A stretch of 64,000 nucleotides of DNA. It comes from Spartinivicinus poritis. Lineage in GTDB: Bacteria; Pseudomonadota; Gammaproteobacteria; Pseudomonadales; Zooshikellaceae. Each line of letters opens with the position of its first letter. Positions within the stretch are counted from its first letter, which is position 1. Positions 8,216-17,064 of this stretch are shown here, piece after piece. Location of the stretch: contig NZ_JAPMOU010000007.1 of assembly GCF_028858535.1 (NCBI RefSeq), forward strand, positions 62,001 through 126,000, in the 5' to 3' direction. A program made the position numbers and the translations under genes. A model generated the notes under the pieces. That model did no database searches, was not told the origin of the DNA, and saw only the letters and a program-made list of their open reading frames with translations.

Positions 8216-10288
8216 ATGAACATCAATAAATTACACAATTTAGGAATAATTGCCCACGTTGATGCGGGAAAGACAACTTTCACTGAAAGGTTGTTATTTG
8301 TCACAGGTAAACGCCATTATACCGGTGAGGTCCATAATGGTGAAAGTATGATGGACCATCGACAGCAAGAAAAAGATCGTGGTATCACTATTGAAAGTAC
8401 CGCTACTTCTATTTTTTGGAATGATGCTCAACTTAATATTATCGATACTCCAGGACACATTGACTTTAATATAGAAGTTAATCGCTCCTTGCGCGTTTTA
8501 GATGGAGCTGTTGTTGTATTTGATGCTGTAGCAGGTGTAGAACCACAAACTGAGGTTAATTGGATATTAGCCGACAAGTATCGAGTACCTCGTATTGGTC
8601 TGATTAATAAAATGGATCGTATTGGTGCTAATTTCTCTAAAGTAGTGCAGCAAATGGAAAGTACATTTGCACAAAAACCACTACCTTTACAGATGCCAAT
8701 TATTGATGAGGATGGCTTTACTGGCATCATTGATTTACTCAATATGCACTCCGCTCAGTGGAGTCATTTAAATCAAATTGATGACTTTGTAATAACAGAA
8801 ATACCTGAACAGTATAAAGTTGAGGCAGAGTTAGCTCGCGAACAATTGGTTGAAAGGTTAGCTGCTGAAGATGAGGCCATTTTAGAATCTTGGGCAGAAG
8901 GCAAAATACCAGCTAATTCTGAGTTAGTGGCAGCTATCAGAAGGCAAACCATTGCAGGTAAAATAGTACCTATTTTTGCAGCATCAGCCTATAAAAATAT
9001 CGGTATTCAGCCTGCATTGGATGCTATTACTCAGTATTTACCAATGCCGATAGAGCGCCCTGAAAGTGTTGATAACCTAACTCAAAAACTGGTAACTAAC
9101 GAGCTTGATGGTGCTTTTGCTGCTTTAGTGTTTAAAGTGGTCAATGACCCTCACGGTTCTTTGGCATATACCCGAGTATATCGAGGACAACTACAGCGTG
9201 CTGATAAATTACTAAATACTCGAACAACTAAAGTACAAAAGGTTGGTCCTATTTATGAAATGCACGCCAATATCCGTACAGAAAAACCAGCAATGGTCTG
9301 TGGTGATATAGTAGCTATTGCAGGGTTAAAAGACGTACAAACTGGCGATACCCTTTGTGCAGAAGATATGCCCGTTGCTTTTGAAACAATCACAGCACCT
9401 GAACCAGTAATGGAGATGGCAATAGAGCCTGGTGAGCGCAAAAACCAAACTAAATTTAGTTTGGCATTGCAAGCCTTATGTCGTGAAGATCCTAGCTTGC
9501 AAATAAAAACAGATAGTCGTACAGGGCAGACCTGTTTAGCAGGTATGGGAGAATTACATTTGGAAATTGCCATAGATCGCTTAAAAACTGATTTTGGCAT
9601 TACGACCAGGGTTGGAGCTCCACAAGTAGCGCACCGGGAAACACTGATCAAGGCGACAGAAGTTCATGCATTGCATCGTAAGCAAACCGGTGGTCTTGGG
9701 CAGTTCGCTGAAGTAAAACTACAGTTTATTCCTTTCGCCAAGGAAGAGCTTGATTCATCAAATGCATATGAGGAGGTAATTTTTGAAAATAAAATTATTG
9801 GTGGGGTTATTCCTCAAGAGTTTATCCCTGCTGTAGAGGCAGGTATCCGCCAAAGCGCTAATGAAGGCATTGTAAGCCTCTACCCTTGTGGAGGCTTTAA
9901 AGTTGAATTAATTGATGGAAGTTATCATCAAAATGACTCATCACCAATGGCCTTTTCATTAGCTGCAAAACAAGCGGTTAAAAAACTCAAGGAAACAGCC
10001 TGTATTCAATTACTAGAGCCCATAATGAAAATAGATATTAATATCCCATCTGAGCATATAGGCTCGGTTATTGGTGATATTAACCGTCGACGTGGGCAGG
10101 TCATTGAACAAAACAACGAGTCTCAACGGGCAGTTTTAAAAGCCCAAGCACCATTAGCTGAAATGTTTGGCTACATTGGCTGTTTACGAGCTCTCACAGC
10201 AGGAAGAGGACAATTTACCATGTCCTTCTCTCATTATGAGACTGTCCCAAGTATGCTAATCACAAATATTATAGGAGATAAAACATAA
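8216..10288 (+). CDS. elongation factor G paralogue (EF-G2-like GTPase)
   Basis: A 690-residue translational GTPase with all five EF-G domains. The G domain has AHVDAGKTT (P-loop, residues 13-21), the RGITIES switch I, DTPGH and NKMD. Domain II follows, then domain III, domain IV with HRKQTGGLGQFAEV and DGSYHQNDSSPMAF, and domain V with IGDINRRRGQVI and AEMFGYIGCLRALTAGRGQF. Its length and domain IV fit EF-G, not the ~640-residue Tet(M)-type protection proteins. It stands alone rather than in a str operon, so it is likely a second copy used under special conditions such as ribosome stress. An attenuator-like leader precedes it and a terminator follows. Confidence 0.88.
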   Translation: MNINKLHNLGIIAHVDAGKTTFTERLLFVTGKRHYTGEVHNGESMMDHRQQEKDRGITIESTATSIFWNDAQLNIIDTPGHIDFNIEVNRSLRVLDGAVVVFDAVAGVEPQTEVNWILADKYRVPRIGLINKMDRIGANFSKVVQQMESTFAQKPLPLQMPIIDEDGFTGIIDLLNMHSAQWSHLNQIDDFVITEIPEQYKVEAELAREQLVERLAAEDEAILESWAEGKIPANSELVAAIRRQTIAGKIVPIFAASAYKNIGIQPALDAITQYLPMPIERPESVDNLTQKLVTNELDGAFAALVFKVVNDPHGSLAYTRVYRGQLQRADKLLNTRTTKVQKVGPIYEMHANIRTEKPAMVCGDIVAIAGLKDVQTGDTLCAEDMPVAFETITAPEPVMEMAIEPGERKNQTKFSLALQALCREDPSLQIKTDSRTGQTCLAGMGELHLEIAIDRLKTDFGITTRVGAPQVAHRETLIKATEVHALHRKQTGGLGQFAEVKLQFIPFAKEELDSSNAYEEVIFENKIIGGVIPQEFIPAVEAGIRQSANEGIVSLYPCGGFKVELIDGSYHQNDSSPMAFSLAAKQAVKKLKETACIQLLEPIMKIDINIPSEHIGSVIGDINRRRGQVIEQNNESQRAVLKAQAPLAEMFGYIGCLRALTAGRGQFTMSFSHYETVPSMLITNIIGDKT

Positions 10289-10292
10289 TCAT

Positions 10293-10322
10293 AAAAAGGC
10301 TGCTAGTTTTGGCAGCCTTTTT
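10293..10322 (+). terminator. intrinsic terminator after the EF-G paralogue
   Basis: AAAAAGGCTGC (10293-10303) pairs with GCAGCCTTTTT (10312-10322), an 11-bp stem ending in Ts. It begins five bases after the stop codon, so the GTPase is transcribed alone. The A-rich 5' arm also allows function from the opposite strand. Confidence 0.85.
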
Positions 10323-10398
10323 ATTAGTTATGATTTAAATATTTGAAAAAGATCATTAGTAGAATAAATAACTTTGTCACCAACAGATATCTCTTGAT

Positions 10399-11127
10399 TT
10401 AACGACTATTATCCTCAGAAGCTTTCTCAGCAAAACTAATTAACTCTACATTAGGAAATATCTGTTGGACTGTTATCAAAAGTTTCTTGTAAGCGTTATT
10501 CACTAGATCAGGAAAATATGTGATTGGCTTTGCATTAAAAGTCAGTTGACTGGCATCCAACCCTGTTACTGTAGCTACTTGAAGACCTTGAGTTTGCAGT
10601 TCAGCTAAGCGTTGTTGATCTTGTTGGTACAGAGGATTCATTAACGAAGAGAGATAAAAAACTGTTTTATATGGGTAAGCACAATAGTGGTTACCTATAT
10701 CTTCAAGCCACACTGCTACGGGTATTTTATGGTATTTACCTTCATTTTCGAAAGCGCGGAATTGCTGATCTATTTCTTCACTATGTGAAAAATAAAGATA
10801 CTCGCCTACCTGACAAACATTGCGATTAAGCTGTTGCTGTTCTTCAACATTTAATGCACAGTACTGACCTTTGCCTTGCAGATCTTCTATTAATGCACTG
10901 TAACTAATCAAATTATCAGTTTTAAAGCCACGCATAATACTGTTAAAGTAACTTAGACCACTTTGTGACTTTTCTGTATATAACTTACAAAGCCGCTCAT
11001 TATTGGCAGTCGCCTTACCAGTGCAAGCTAAAAGCAATATCAAACAACTTATGGCCAAACCAAACTGTTGAAAAAATGTGACCTTTACCCTGTCAATTTT
11101 ATTATTTTGACTAAATTGTCGCTGCAT
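10399..11127 (-). CDS. hypothetical exported protein, possible lipoprotein
   Basis: The 242-residue product is not recognised. A hydrophobic stretch (GLAISCLILLLACTG) near residues 24-38 ends in LLAC, a plausible lipobox, so it may be a lipoprotein; cleavage after ATA a few residues later is the alternative. The mature part has scattered cysteines (CKLY, QYCALN, NVCQVG, HYCAYP) that could form disulfides, which supports a periplasmic location. The 26-residue charged stretch before the hydrophobic core is long for a signal peptide, so an internal start is possible. It lies downstream of the cytochrome c4-like gene on the same strand, 49 bases away. Confidence 0.55.
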   Translation of the reverse strand: MQRQFSQNNKIDRVKVTFFQQFGLAISCLILLLACTGKATANNERLCKLYTEKSQSGLSYFNSIMRGFKTDNLISYSALIEDLQGKGQYCALNVEEQQQLNRNVCQVGEYLYFSHSEEIDQQFRAFENEGKYHKIPVAVWLEDIGNHYCAYPYKTVFYLSSLMNPLYQQDQQRLAELQTQGLQVATVTGLDASQLTFNAKPITYFPDLVNNAYKKLLITVQQIFPNVELISFAEKASEDNSR

Positions 11128-11175
11128 AAGAAACCCTCAAGGTTACCTATGCAACCCTAGCACAGCTCTATCAGT

Positions 11176-11802
11176 CTACATACTAGTAATATAGGCAGCG
11201 ACTGCAGCGATATCTGGTTTTGTTAACCCTGCCGCAATCCCCGGCATGGAGGAACCAGGTAGCTTCCGACGCCCCTGCCTAAATGTGTTTAGGGTATTGA
11301 TAATATACTGTTCTGGCTGCCCAGCTAAACGAGGAAGGCTATTTTTACCTAATCCTTCAGAACCATGACATGTAGCACAGCGACTGGAAAACAGCACTTT
11401 TCCTGCTTGCTTCTGCACATCGTCTGTACTGACTTTTGATGGCTTCACCTGCAAACTTGCATAGTAAAGTGCTAGATTAACTCGCTCTTCTACAGACAAG
11501 TTCTTCGCCAGTTTAGCCATGACATAATTATATCGACTGCCTTGGCTAAATGCCTCAAACTGAGTAACCAAATATTCTGGATGCTGGCCCGCTAAATTAG
11601 GGATATATTCTTTTACACTATTACCGTCTTTCCCATGACAATAGCCACACAATATTGCTCTTTCTTTACCCAGAGTTATTGACTGTTTTAAGCTATTAGC
11701 AGATGACTGTTTATTATTTAACAACTCAACCATTCTTTCAATTTCATTGGCACTATTTAAAGTTGACATCAACAAACCAATAACTACCAAGTACCACTTC
11801 AT
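11176..11802 (-). CDS. cytochrome c4-family dihaem protein
   Basis: Two CXXCH haem c sites, CGYCH (52-56) and CATCH (142-146), sit in two similar halves, each with the PxLAGQxxEYxxxxLxxFxxGxR motif of cytochrome c4. Candidate axial methionines lie in YNYVMAKL and SSMPGIA. Such proteins carry electrons to terminal oxidases in the periplasm. I place the start at 11802 (MKWYLVVIGLLM) because AAGAGGTG sits seven bases upstream and the next residues form a signal peptide; a longer reading to 11841 adds 13 non-signal residues. An FNR/ANR-like box lies about 80 bases upstream. Confidence 0.88.
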   Translation of the reverse strand: MKWYLVVIGLLMSTLNSANEIERMVELLNNKQSSANSLKQSITLGKERAILCGYCHGKDGNSVKEYIPNLAGQHPEYLVTQFEAFSQGSRYNYVMAKLAKNLSVEERVNLALYYASLQVKPSKVSTDDVQKQAGKVLFSSRCATCHGSEGLGKNSLPRLAGQPEQYIINTLNTFRQGRRKLPGSSMPGIAAGLTKPDIAAVAAYITSM

Positions 11803-11880
11803 GAAACACCTCTTACCCACAGGTTCAGGGGTAATCCCCAATCCACACCTGCTAACACCAAACTAACCACTATTTTTTTT

Positions 11881-11894
11881 GTGATACAAATCAA
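11881..11894 (-). promoter_or_regulatory. FNR/ANR-like box upstream of cytochrome c4 gene
   Basis: GTGAT-ACAA-ATCAA matches the TTGAT-N4-ATCAA consensus of FNR/ANR at nine of ten positions. It lies about 80 bases upstream of the cytochrome start at 11802, in the divergent region shared with the VOC gene. Oxygen control of a cytochrome is biologically sensible. The assignment rests on the motif only. Confidence 0.4.
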
Positions 11895-12160
11895 TAAATT
11901 AACAAGGGGGCCTAGAGTACTTCATTAGAAAGAAAGGAAGTTGACTTAAGTCAATGAAAGATATTCATAAAAGTGACCAAACACAAACTGTTTTATATCA
12001 CAGCTTACGCGATGTAAAGTTAAGTCAGCCTCTAATATAGCCAAAATTAATGGCAAAAATAATTCAAAAATATAACACAAAAAATAAACCAAACTAAATG
12101 TGCGTAGTTGTAACACCGTTATAAAGTAGCTATTTTTGCTAATAATTAAGGAGCTAGCTT

Positions 12161-12598
12161 ATGACCGAGAAGCTTACTAGACTACCCAGTTTGACGCATA
12201 TTGCCTTACATGTTCAAAGTCTTGATGAATGCATATTATTTTACCAGTCTTATTGTAATATGCAGATTATTCATCAACGTCACAATGATCATTCAACCGT
12301 TGTTTGGCTAGCAGAAGCAGGCAGAGAAACAGAAATGATTTTCGTATTAATGTCTGGCGGCCCCTTGCGCCAACAAAATGACCAAGGCTATGGACATTTA
12401 GGCTTTGCAGTTGCAAGTCGACAAAGTGTTGATGATATTGCAGCCAAAGCAACACAAGACAATTGCCTTATCTGGCCACCAAAAGAAGACCCTTTTCCTG
12501 TTGGTTATTATTGCGGCGTTGTTGACCCAAATGGTAATTATGTAGAGTTTAGCTATGGGCAACCACTTGGCCCAGGAGCAAAGCCTCTCCCCTCATAA
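12161..12598 (+). CDS. VOC-superfamily (glyoxalase-like) protein
   Basis: A 145-residue single-unit vicinal-oxygen-chelate protein. It starts LTHIALHVQSLDECILFYQS, the classic first beta-alpha unit with His13. GYGHLGFAV supplies His79, and DPNGNYVEFSYG supplies Glu129, together a plausible metal triad. Members include glyoxalase I, dioxygenases and resistance proteins; nothing here fixes the substrate. Residues such as GGPLRQQ and WPPKEDPFPVGYYCGVVDP suggest a lactoylglutathione-lyase-like member. An AAGGAGCTAG ribosome site precedes the ATG. The zinc-ribbon gene follows 95 bases downstream in the same direction. Confidence 0.82.
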   Translation: MTEKLTRLPSLTHIALHVQSLDECILFYQSYCNMQIIHQRHNDHSTVVWLAEAGRETEMIFVLMSGGPLRQQNDQGYGHLGFAVASRQSVDDIAAKATQDNCLIWPPKEDPFPVGYYCGVVDPNGNYVEFSYGQPLGPGAKPLPS

Positions 12599-12692
12599 GG
12601 ATCGCAAAAAGTTAGAAAAATTTGCAACGTCAACCAGTTAGACATAATATGTCAGTACGTTACACAATAATACCTAAAGGGGTGTACATAAA

Positions 12693-13250
12693 ATGAAGTG
12701 CACAAAATGTAAACAAGGCTTTCTTACACCTATCAAACTCGAACCTGCTTTCCCCTGCCTTGAGTGCAGTGAATGTCAAGGTCATTGGTTATATATGGAA
12801 GACTATCTTCGTTGGCTAGAGAAATCTGCAACTGAGGAGACATCTGAGCCACAAGTGAATGAACAGGTTGAAGTTGATGACAGTAAACTCGCTTTATTAT
12901 GTCCTGAAACAGGCCGAATAATGCTCAAATATAGAATTTCAGCAGATAACTCCCATAAAGTTGACTTAAGCCCTGAAGTTAATGGTATTTGGTTAGATAA
13001 AGGTGAATGGACCTTATTAAAAAATGAAGGGTTGGCTCGCAAATTAAACCAAATTTTTACCGAGCCTTGGCAGCGTAAAATTCGAGAACAAACCGCTCAA
13101 CGTAACTTCGCAGACCAATATAAAAATACGTTTGGCAAAACCGATTATGAAGAGCTCAAGCGTATGCGAGAATGGCTCAATAGCAAAGACAATAAACAAA
13201 CAATGATAGCTTATTTATTAGCAGAAACCCCTTATTCAGCTCTTCATTAG
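12693..13250 (+). CDS. TFIIB-type zinc-ribbon protein
   Basis: The 185-residue protein begins MKCTKCKQGFLTP and has CLECSECQGHWLYMEDYLRWL, giving a zf-TFIIB (PF13453) zinc ribbon: two CxxC knuckles followed by GxWL. A second, degenerate copy (ALLCPETGRIMLKY then NGIWLDKGEW) keeps the GxWLDxGE end but has lost most cysteines. The C terminus is charged and helical. Proteins of this kind are common in Proteobacteria and have no agreed function. A hairpin terminator follows, shared with the convergent Vps62-like gene. Confidence 0.72.
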   Translation: MKCTKCKQGFLTPIKLEPAFPCLECSECQGHWLYMEDYLRWLEKSATEETSEPQVNEQVEVDDSKLALLCPETGRIMLKYRISADNSHKVDLSPEVNGIWLDKGEWTLLKNEGLARKLNQIFTEPWQRKIREQTAQRNFADQYKNTFGKTDYEELKRMREWLNSKDNKQTMIAYLLAETPYSALH

Positions 13251-13267
13251 TTGGCTAGAAAAAGTTG

Positions 13268-13298
13268 ATCCCCTTTCAAAGTTAACTTAAAAGGGGAT
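13268..13298. terminator. bidirectional terminator hairpin
   Basis: ATCCCCTTT (13268-13276) pairs with AAAGGGGAT (13290-13298). It lies between the convergent zinc-ribbon and Vps62-like genes. The T-run is short on either strand, so efficiency is uncertain. Confidence 0.5.
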
Positions 13299-13321
13299 AT
13301 ATCCCGTGAGAAAATTATTTA

Positions 13322-14962
13322 TTAAAACTCGTTATTATTCCAGTCACCTTTAGTGCCTATATTTGTTGGTCCGCCTTGGCTTTCTGTATAGAACTTGGAA
13401 AATAATACTGCACCGATTTCACCTGCAGGAGAGTTCCCAATAAATGAGCCGAAGAAATCACGAGCAACCTTCTGTGCTTGCTCTTTAGTCATGCGAACAT
13501 CTTTGGTTGGTCCCCAACGGAAAGCTAGTTCAGCCCAATCAGTAGACTGATAGTTCACTACATGATACTTACCCTCTTCATAAGTGTTAAAGCGAGTACC
13601 TTTGGCAGTATAGTTTTTCAAATCAACATCCAAGTGTCCTATACACTGACCAAATATTTCTTGAATGCACTTATGAAGTACTCGATGAGAATTATCACTT
13701 TGGTTTGCATAACTGGCATGACCATTTTTAGATGAGTAAATAACAACATGGCTGCCATCCCACTCTAGCTGATTAGCATTTCTTTTTTCACCATAATTAT
13801 GCTGAGAAAAGTAAGCAGAAATTAGTTTTTTAGAACTATTTTCAAATCTGAAAGTAACATGCTCCCAATCGCCAGTGTGCTCACCAAATGGTTTCAGCTC
13901 ACCTGTATTATTATATATCTCACCAAATCTTACTTTAGCAGTACCAGGCCCATTGTAAGCGTAGAAGAACCAGTATTGAATGTCAGTGTATCCAGGTACG
14001 GTATCTTTAACATGCACAATTGTTTTGGCTGCTGCGACATTTCCTGGTCTAGACGCACTGCCGTTAACAGGCTCTAACCAAATATTATCTACCACATTGC
14101 CATTAATATTTCCTACAGACTTAATATGGTTATAATCATTCTTAAATGTAGCTAAAGAGGTTTTTACTTTATTGCCTTTAGAACTCACCAAATAAGCATT
14201 ATTTAAGTAATTAAAGGGAGAGTCTAATTTATAATTTTCGCTCGGGTGCAGATATAAAATAGGCCCATGATTTTTAATTAACGCCAATACTTCTGCTTTT
14301 GTTAGCTTTGAATTGCCACTGGCATGTTTATTCAGCACATAAAATAGAGGGCTACTGCTAGGGGCATGGTGGCTTCTATTCCCCACAAACATATTTAAGT
14401 TAATACCATCAGCGTGATTAGACACTATCTTCCAAGAGCCAAAGTCATCATCCGCACCCGTATCATCATCATTCCAAATAAATCCACCTAGCTTACCAGG
14501 AACAACCAGTTCATTTTTTACACAGCGCACTTCATCGATAGATGGTTGATGATGATTACGTGTAGCTACTGTACCTAAACACTTATAACCTTGTGGTGGG
14601 TTTGGTTGCCAGAACGAGCCATCCCAATCAGCTCCAGAGCCAGAGTCATCCCAAATTTTAGTATACCCAACTGGTCTTACTAACATTCCTGGTTTAAGCT
14701 CTTTTACAACAATAGAGGCTTCAGTTGGTGCACCATATCCCCCCTTACCATAATGGCCTAAACGATAATACCCAGCTGGGGTTTTCGGCCGATAATAACT
14801 TCCATCATGGTCCCCTCCAGAACCATCATCCCACCATACTAAATCATATTCATTAACATATTTTATATCTAATGAACCCGCTATTGAGTTTGCACTCACA
14901 TATGAAACGGTAGCACCATATGCACAGGCAACAAATGAAGCAATAGTAAGTACTTTTTTCAT
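13322..14962 (-). CDS. secreted Vps62-like (DUF946) protein with three Trp/Asp repeats
   Basis: A 546-residue exported protein with an N-terminal signal peptide (MKKVLTIASFVACAYG...ANS). Residues ~38-175 hold three related repeats: WWDDGSGGDHDGSYY, IWDDSGSGADWDGSFW and WNDDDTGADDDFGSW, each in a context like YxxLGxxA. The rest matches the Vps62 domain (PF06101) found in fungi, plants and some bacteria, with GPILYLHPSENY, WFFYAYNGPG, GEHTGDWEHVTF and SHVVIYSSKNGHASY. The Asp-rich repeats may bind calcium or carbohydrate (inference). Bacterial members are of unknown role. An array of phased GGGATA motifs lies 160-240 bases upstream. Confidence 0.75.
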   Translation of the reverse strand: MKKVLTIASFVACAYGATVSYVSANSIAGSLDIKYVNEYDLVWWDDGSGGDHDGSYYRPKTPAGYYRLGHYGKGGYGAPTEASIVVKELKPGMLVRPVGYTKIWDDSGSGADWDGSFWQPNPPQGYKCLGTVATRNHHQPSIDEVRCVKNELVVPGKLGGFIWNDDDTGADDDFGSWKIVSNHADGINLNMFVGNRSHHAPSSSPLFYVLNKHASGNSKLTKAEVLALIKNHGPILYLHPSENYKLDSPFNYLNNAYLVSSKGNKVKTSLATFKNDYNHIKSVGNINGNVVDNIWLEPVNGSASRPGNVAAAKTIVHVKDTVPGYTDIQYWFFYAYNGPGTAKVRFGEIYNNTGELKPFGEHTGDWEHVTFRFENSSKKLISAYFSQHNYGEKRNANQLEWDGSHVVIYSSKNGHASYANQSDNSHRVLHKCIQEIFGQCIGHLDVDLKNYTAKGTRFNTYEEGKYHVVNYQSTDWAELAFRWGPTKDVRMTKEQAQKVARDFFGSFIGNSPAGEIGAVLFSKFYTESQGGPTNIGTKGDWNNNEF

Positions 14963-15118
14963 TCGAGTTTTTTCCTTTCTTTATTAAACAAAACATCAAT
15001 GTAATGAGAAGTAATTTAAAGCCACTTAATGGCCGCATTGGAAATGCTCTAACAATACTTTTCAAATCTCTGAAGATGATTTTTATTGTGAGGTGTCTAC
15101 AGCAGATTTGAAATGAGC

Positions 15119-15206
15119 TTGGGATAAATACAACTGTTTTGGGATATTAGAAGACGGCTTTGGGATAACGCAGTTATAAACTGGGATAAAGCTAATGAAT
15201 GGGAAA
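15119..15206. repeat. array of GGGATA motifs at ~21-bp spacing
   Basis: GGGATA begins at 15121, 15141, 15162 and 15183, with a weaker GGGAAA at 15201. Three copies are preceded by TT or TTT. The spacing of 20-21 bases is two helical turns, so all copies face the same side of the DNA. The array lies upstream of the Vps62-like gene (leftward) and just downstream of ndh. It looks like a cooperative operator; the binding protein is unknown. Confidence 0.45.
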
Positions 15207-15213
15207 ATACAGC

Positions 15214-15242
15214 AAGGCCTGTATACCATATACACAGGCCTT
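15214..15242 (-). terminator. hairpin downstream of ndh
   Basis: AAGGCCTGT (15214-15222) pairs perfectly with ACAGGCCTT (15234-15242), and the inner GTAT/ATAC can extend it. It lies 15 bases beyond the ndh stop codon on the minus strand. No long T-run follows, so it may be rho-assisted or an mRNA-stabilising hairpin. Confidence 0.5.
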
Positions 15243-15256
15243 AATTGTGAGTAAAA

Positions 15257-16585
15257 CTAGTGTAACTTAAGTCTTGGTCTTAATACTTTATTAAGCTTGT
15301 CACTCAACCAATAAAGTACGGTTAAAAAGTAACCGTGAAGACTACTTTGATGCATCCGATAAAGCATTTGGTATGACCAACGGGCAAGAATCCCTTCTAA
15401 CAACAGTGAGCCTTTTAATAACCCTCCCATTAGTTGCCCAACAGCCCCATAGCGGCTAAATGAAACTAAAGAGCCATGGTCTTTAAAGCAAAAGTCGGCA
15501 TAGTTATTAACCATATCTTCTGAGTTTTGGCTTGCTATCATGTGAGTAATTGCTTTCGATAAATAAACTGCCTGCTGATAAGCTACCTGAGCTCTGGGTG
15601 CTAAAGGACTTGCTCCTTCTTGTAAAATACACTCTGCACAATCACCTAATGCAAAGATGCTTGAGTCTTGCTTGGTTTGTAAATTAGGCATTACTTGTAA
15701 CTGATTAAGCCTGTTGACTGTTAAACCTTCAATTGAGGTTAATATTTCAGGAGCTTTTACACCAGCCGCCCAAATAAGCAAATCACACTCAACCAGATTA
15801 CCGTTACCTAGCGCCACTCCTTGTTGGGTAACTTTGACCACTGATTCACCAGATACAATATTCACAGACAGCTTTGCCAATTCATGCTCAGCTGCACGGC
15901 TGATTCGTTCAGGTAGTGCAGGTAATATTCTGGGAGCACCTTCAATAATAGTTATTTTTACTCTATCAACAGGAACCTGTTGGTTATTATAGTGAGCCAG
16001 CTCAACAGCTGCATGTCTTAGCTCCGCAGCTAGCTCAACTCCTGTCGCACCAGCACCAACAATGACAACATTTAGTGGCTTATTTGGGTCTTGCTCTAAC
16101 AGGTTATATTGCCTAAGAAAAAGATGATGAAATCGCTTAGCCTGATAGAAACTATCCAGGGTTTTGCAGTGTTCTGCTACTCCTTCAACTCCCAAATTAT
16201 TACTGGTACTACCAATAGCAATGACTAAGTAGTCATAGCCTATTTCTCTAGCAGGTATAATTTCTTCTCCTTCAGTATCTAGTAAAGGGGCTATAGATAG
16301 CTTCTTTTTTGTTCGATTAACCCCGGTTAACTTACCTTGCATAAACATATAATGATTTCGTTTAGCATGCGCTTTGTAGCTTACTTCGTTTGCCGTATAG
16401 TCAATGGAGCCTGCAGCCACCTCATGTAATAAAGGTTTCCACAAATGGGTTTCAGCTTGATCGACCAAGGTAATTCTAGCCAACCGCTTTTTTCCTATTT
16501 TTTTGCCAAGGCGAGTTGCTAACACCAACCCCCCCGCACCACCACCAACCACCACAATATGGGGTACAGTCTTGCTACCATTCAT
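15257..16585 (-). CDS. ndh: type II NADH:quinone dehydrogenase
   Basis: A 442-residue flavoprotein oxidising NADH and reducing quinone without pumping protons. The FAD-binding Rossmann motif VVVGGGAGGLVLATRLG is at the N terminus. A second dinucleotide motif, VVIVGAGATGVELAAEL, binds NADH. DLLIWAAGVKAPE and IFALGDCAE are typical of NDH-2, and the C-terminal ~60 residues carry the amphipathic membrane-anchoring region (SLLLEGILARWSYQMLYRMHQ). It is transcribed alone: a hairpin lies downstream and ~150 bases of AT-rich DNA upstream. Confidence 0.95.
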   Translation of the reverse strand: MNGSKTVPHIVVVGGGAGGLVLATRLGKKIGKKRLARITLVDQAETHLWKPLLHEVAAGSIDYTANEVSYKAHAKRNHYMFMQGKLTGVNRTKKKLSIAPLLDTEGEEIIPAREIGYDYLVIAIGSTSNNLGVEGVAEHCKTLDSFYQAKRFHHLFLRQYNLLEQDPNKPLNVVIVGAGATGVELAAELRHAAVELAHYNNQQVPVDRVKITIIEGAPRILPALPERISRAAEHELAKLSVNIVSGESVVKVTQQGVALGNGNLVECDLLIWAAGVKAPEILTSIEGLTVNRLNQLQVMPNLQTKQDSSIFALGDCAECILQEGASPLAPRAQVAYQQAVYLSKAITHMIASQNSEDMVNNYADFCFKDHGSLVSFSRYGAVGQLMGGLLKGSLLLEGILARWSYQMLYRMHQSSLHGYFLTVLYWLSDKLNKVLRPRLKLH

Positions 16586-16734
16586 TAGGTTAACCTCATA
16601 AGTCCAAAAAGTTTAAGTCATTCGATGGTAACGCAAGCCAATAAAATTCAGTAGCTTAATAATGGATAAAAGATTTAATAAATATAATTAATGTGTATTT
16701 TAAATACTCAACATATTTCGTTAAACTGACGGTT

Positions 16735-17034
16735 TTATTTTTCCAACCTTAAATAGTCGTATAAATACGCATCTCCAATCACTAGCCAATCTTGTAGGCT
16801 ACAGGGCATCACTAATAATTGTTTATGCTTCTCGGGTTCTTCCGCTAACACAGTGCTAGAGCCCGTCAGGCACCTTCTGTAAATTCTCACTTGGTGTTGC
16901 TGCTTTTCAACAAGCCACCAGCAACGCCTTGATTGCGAATTTACCTGAAGCAAACAATGTATTAGAGGTGCCCTACACTCAAAGCGAGGGGTATGCAAAT
17001 GCCGAACTTCCCTGCTCAGAACTAGTCTTACCAA
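16735..17034 (-). CDS. small hypothetical ORF between ndh and mtgA
   Basis: A 99-codon ORF with a TTG start and no clear ribosome site. The product reads like a real soluble protein in its C-terminal half (CLLQVNSQSRRCWWLVEKQQ, then LQDWLVIGDAYLYDYLRL) but matches nothing I recognise. It is divergent from mtgA, whose start is about 30 bases away. An internal start or a false ORF is possible; the surrounding 480 bases hold no better candidate. Confidence 0.35.
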   Translation of the reverse strand: MVRLVLSREVRHLHTPRFECRAPLIHCLLQVNSQSRRCWWLVEKQQHQVRIYRRCLTGSSTVLAEEPEKHKQLLVMPCSLQDWLVIGDAYLYDYLRLEK

Positions 17035-17064
17035 CTTTTAGCTTTTTTAGCTGTGGAGAAATAA

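Noticed and set aside
9253-9651. 132-codon antisense ORF in the EF-G paralogue
   Set aside because: It is an antisense shadow of a strongly conserved gene; cysteine/serine-rich and without motifs.
8216-10288. Tet(M)/Tet(O)-type ribosome-protection protein
   Set aside because: The length (690), N terminus and domain IV (GGLGQFAEV, DGSYHQND) match EF-G rather than the ~640-residue protection proteins.
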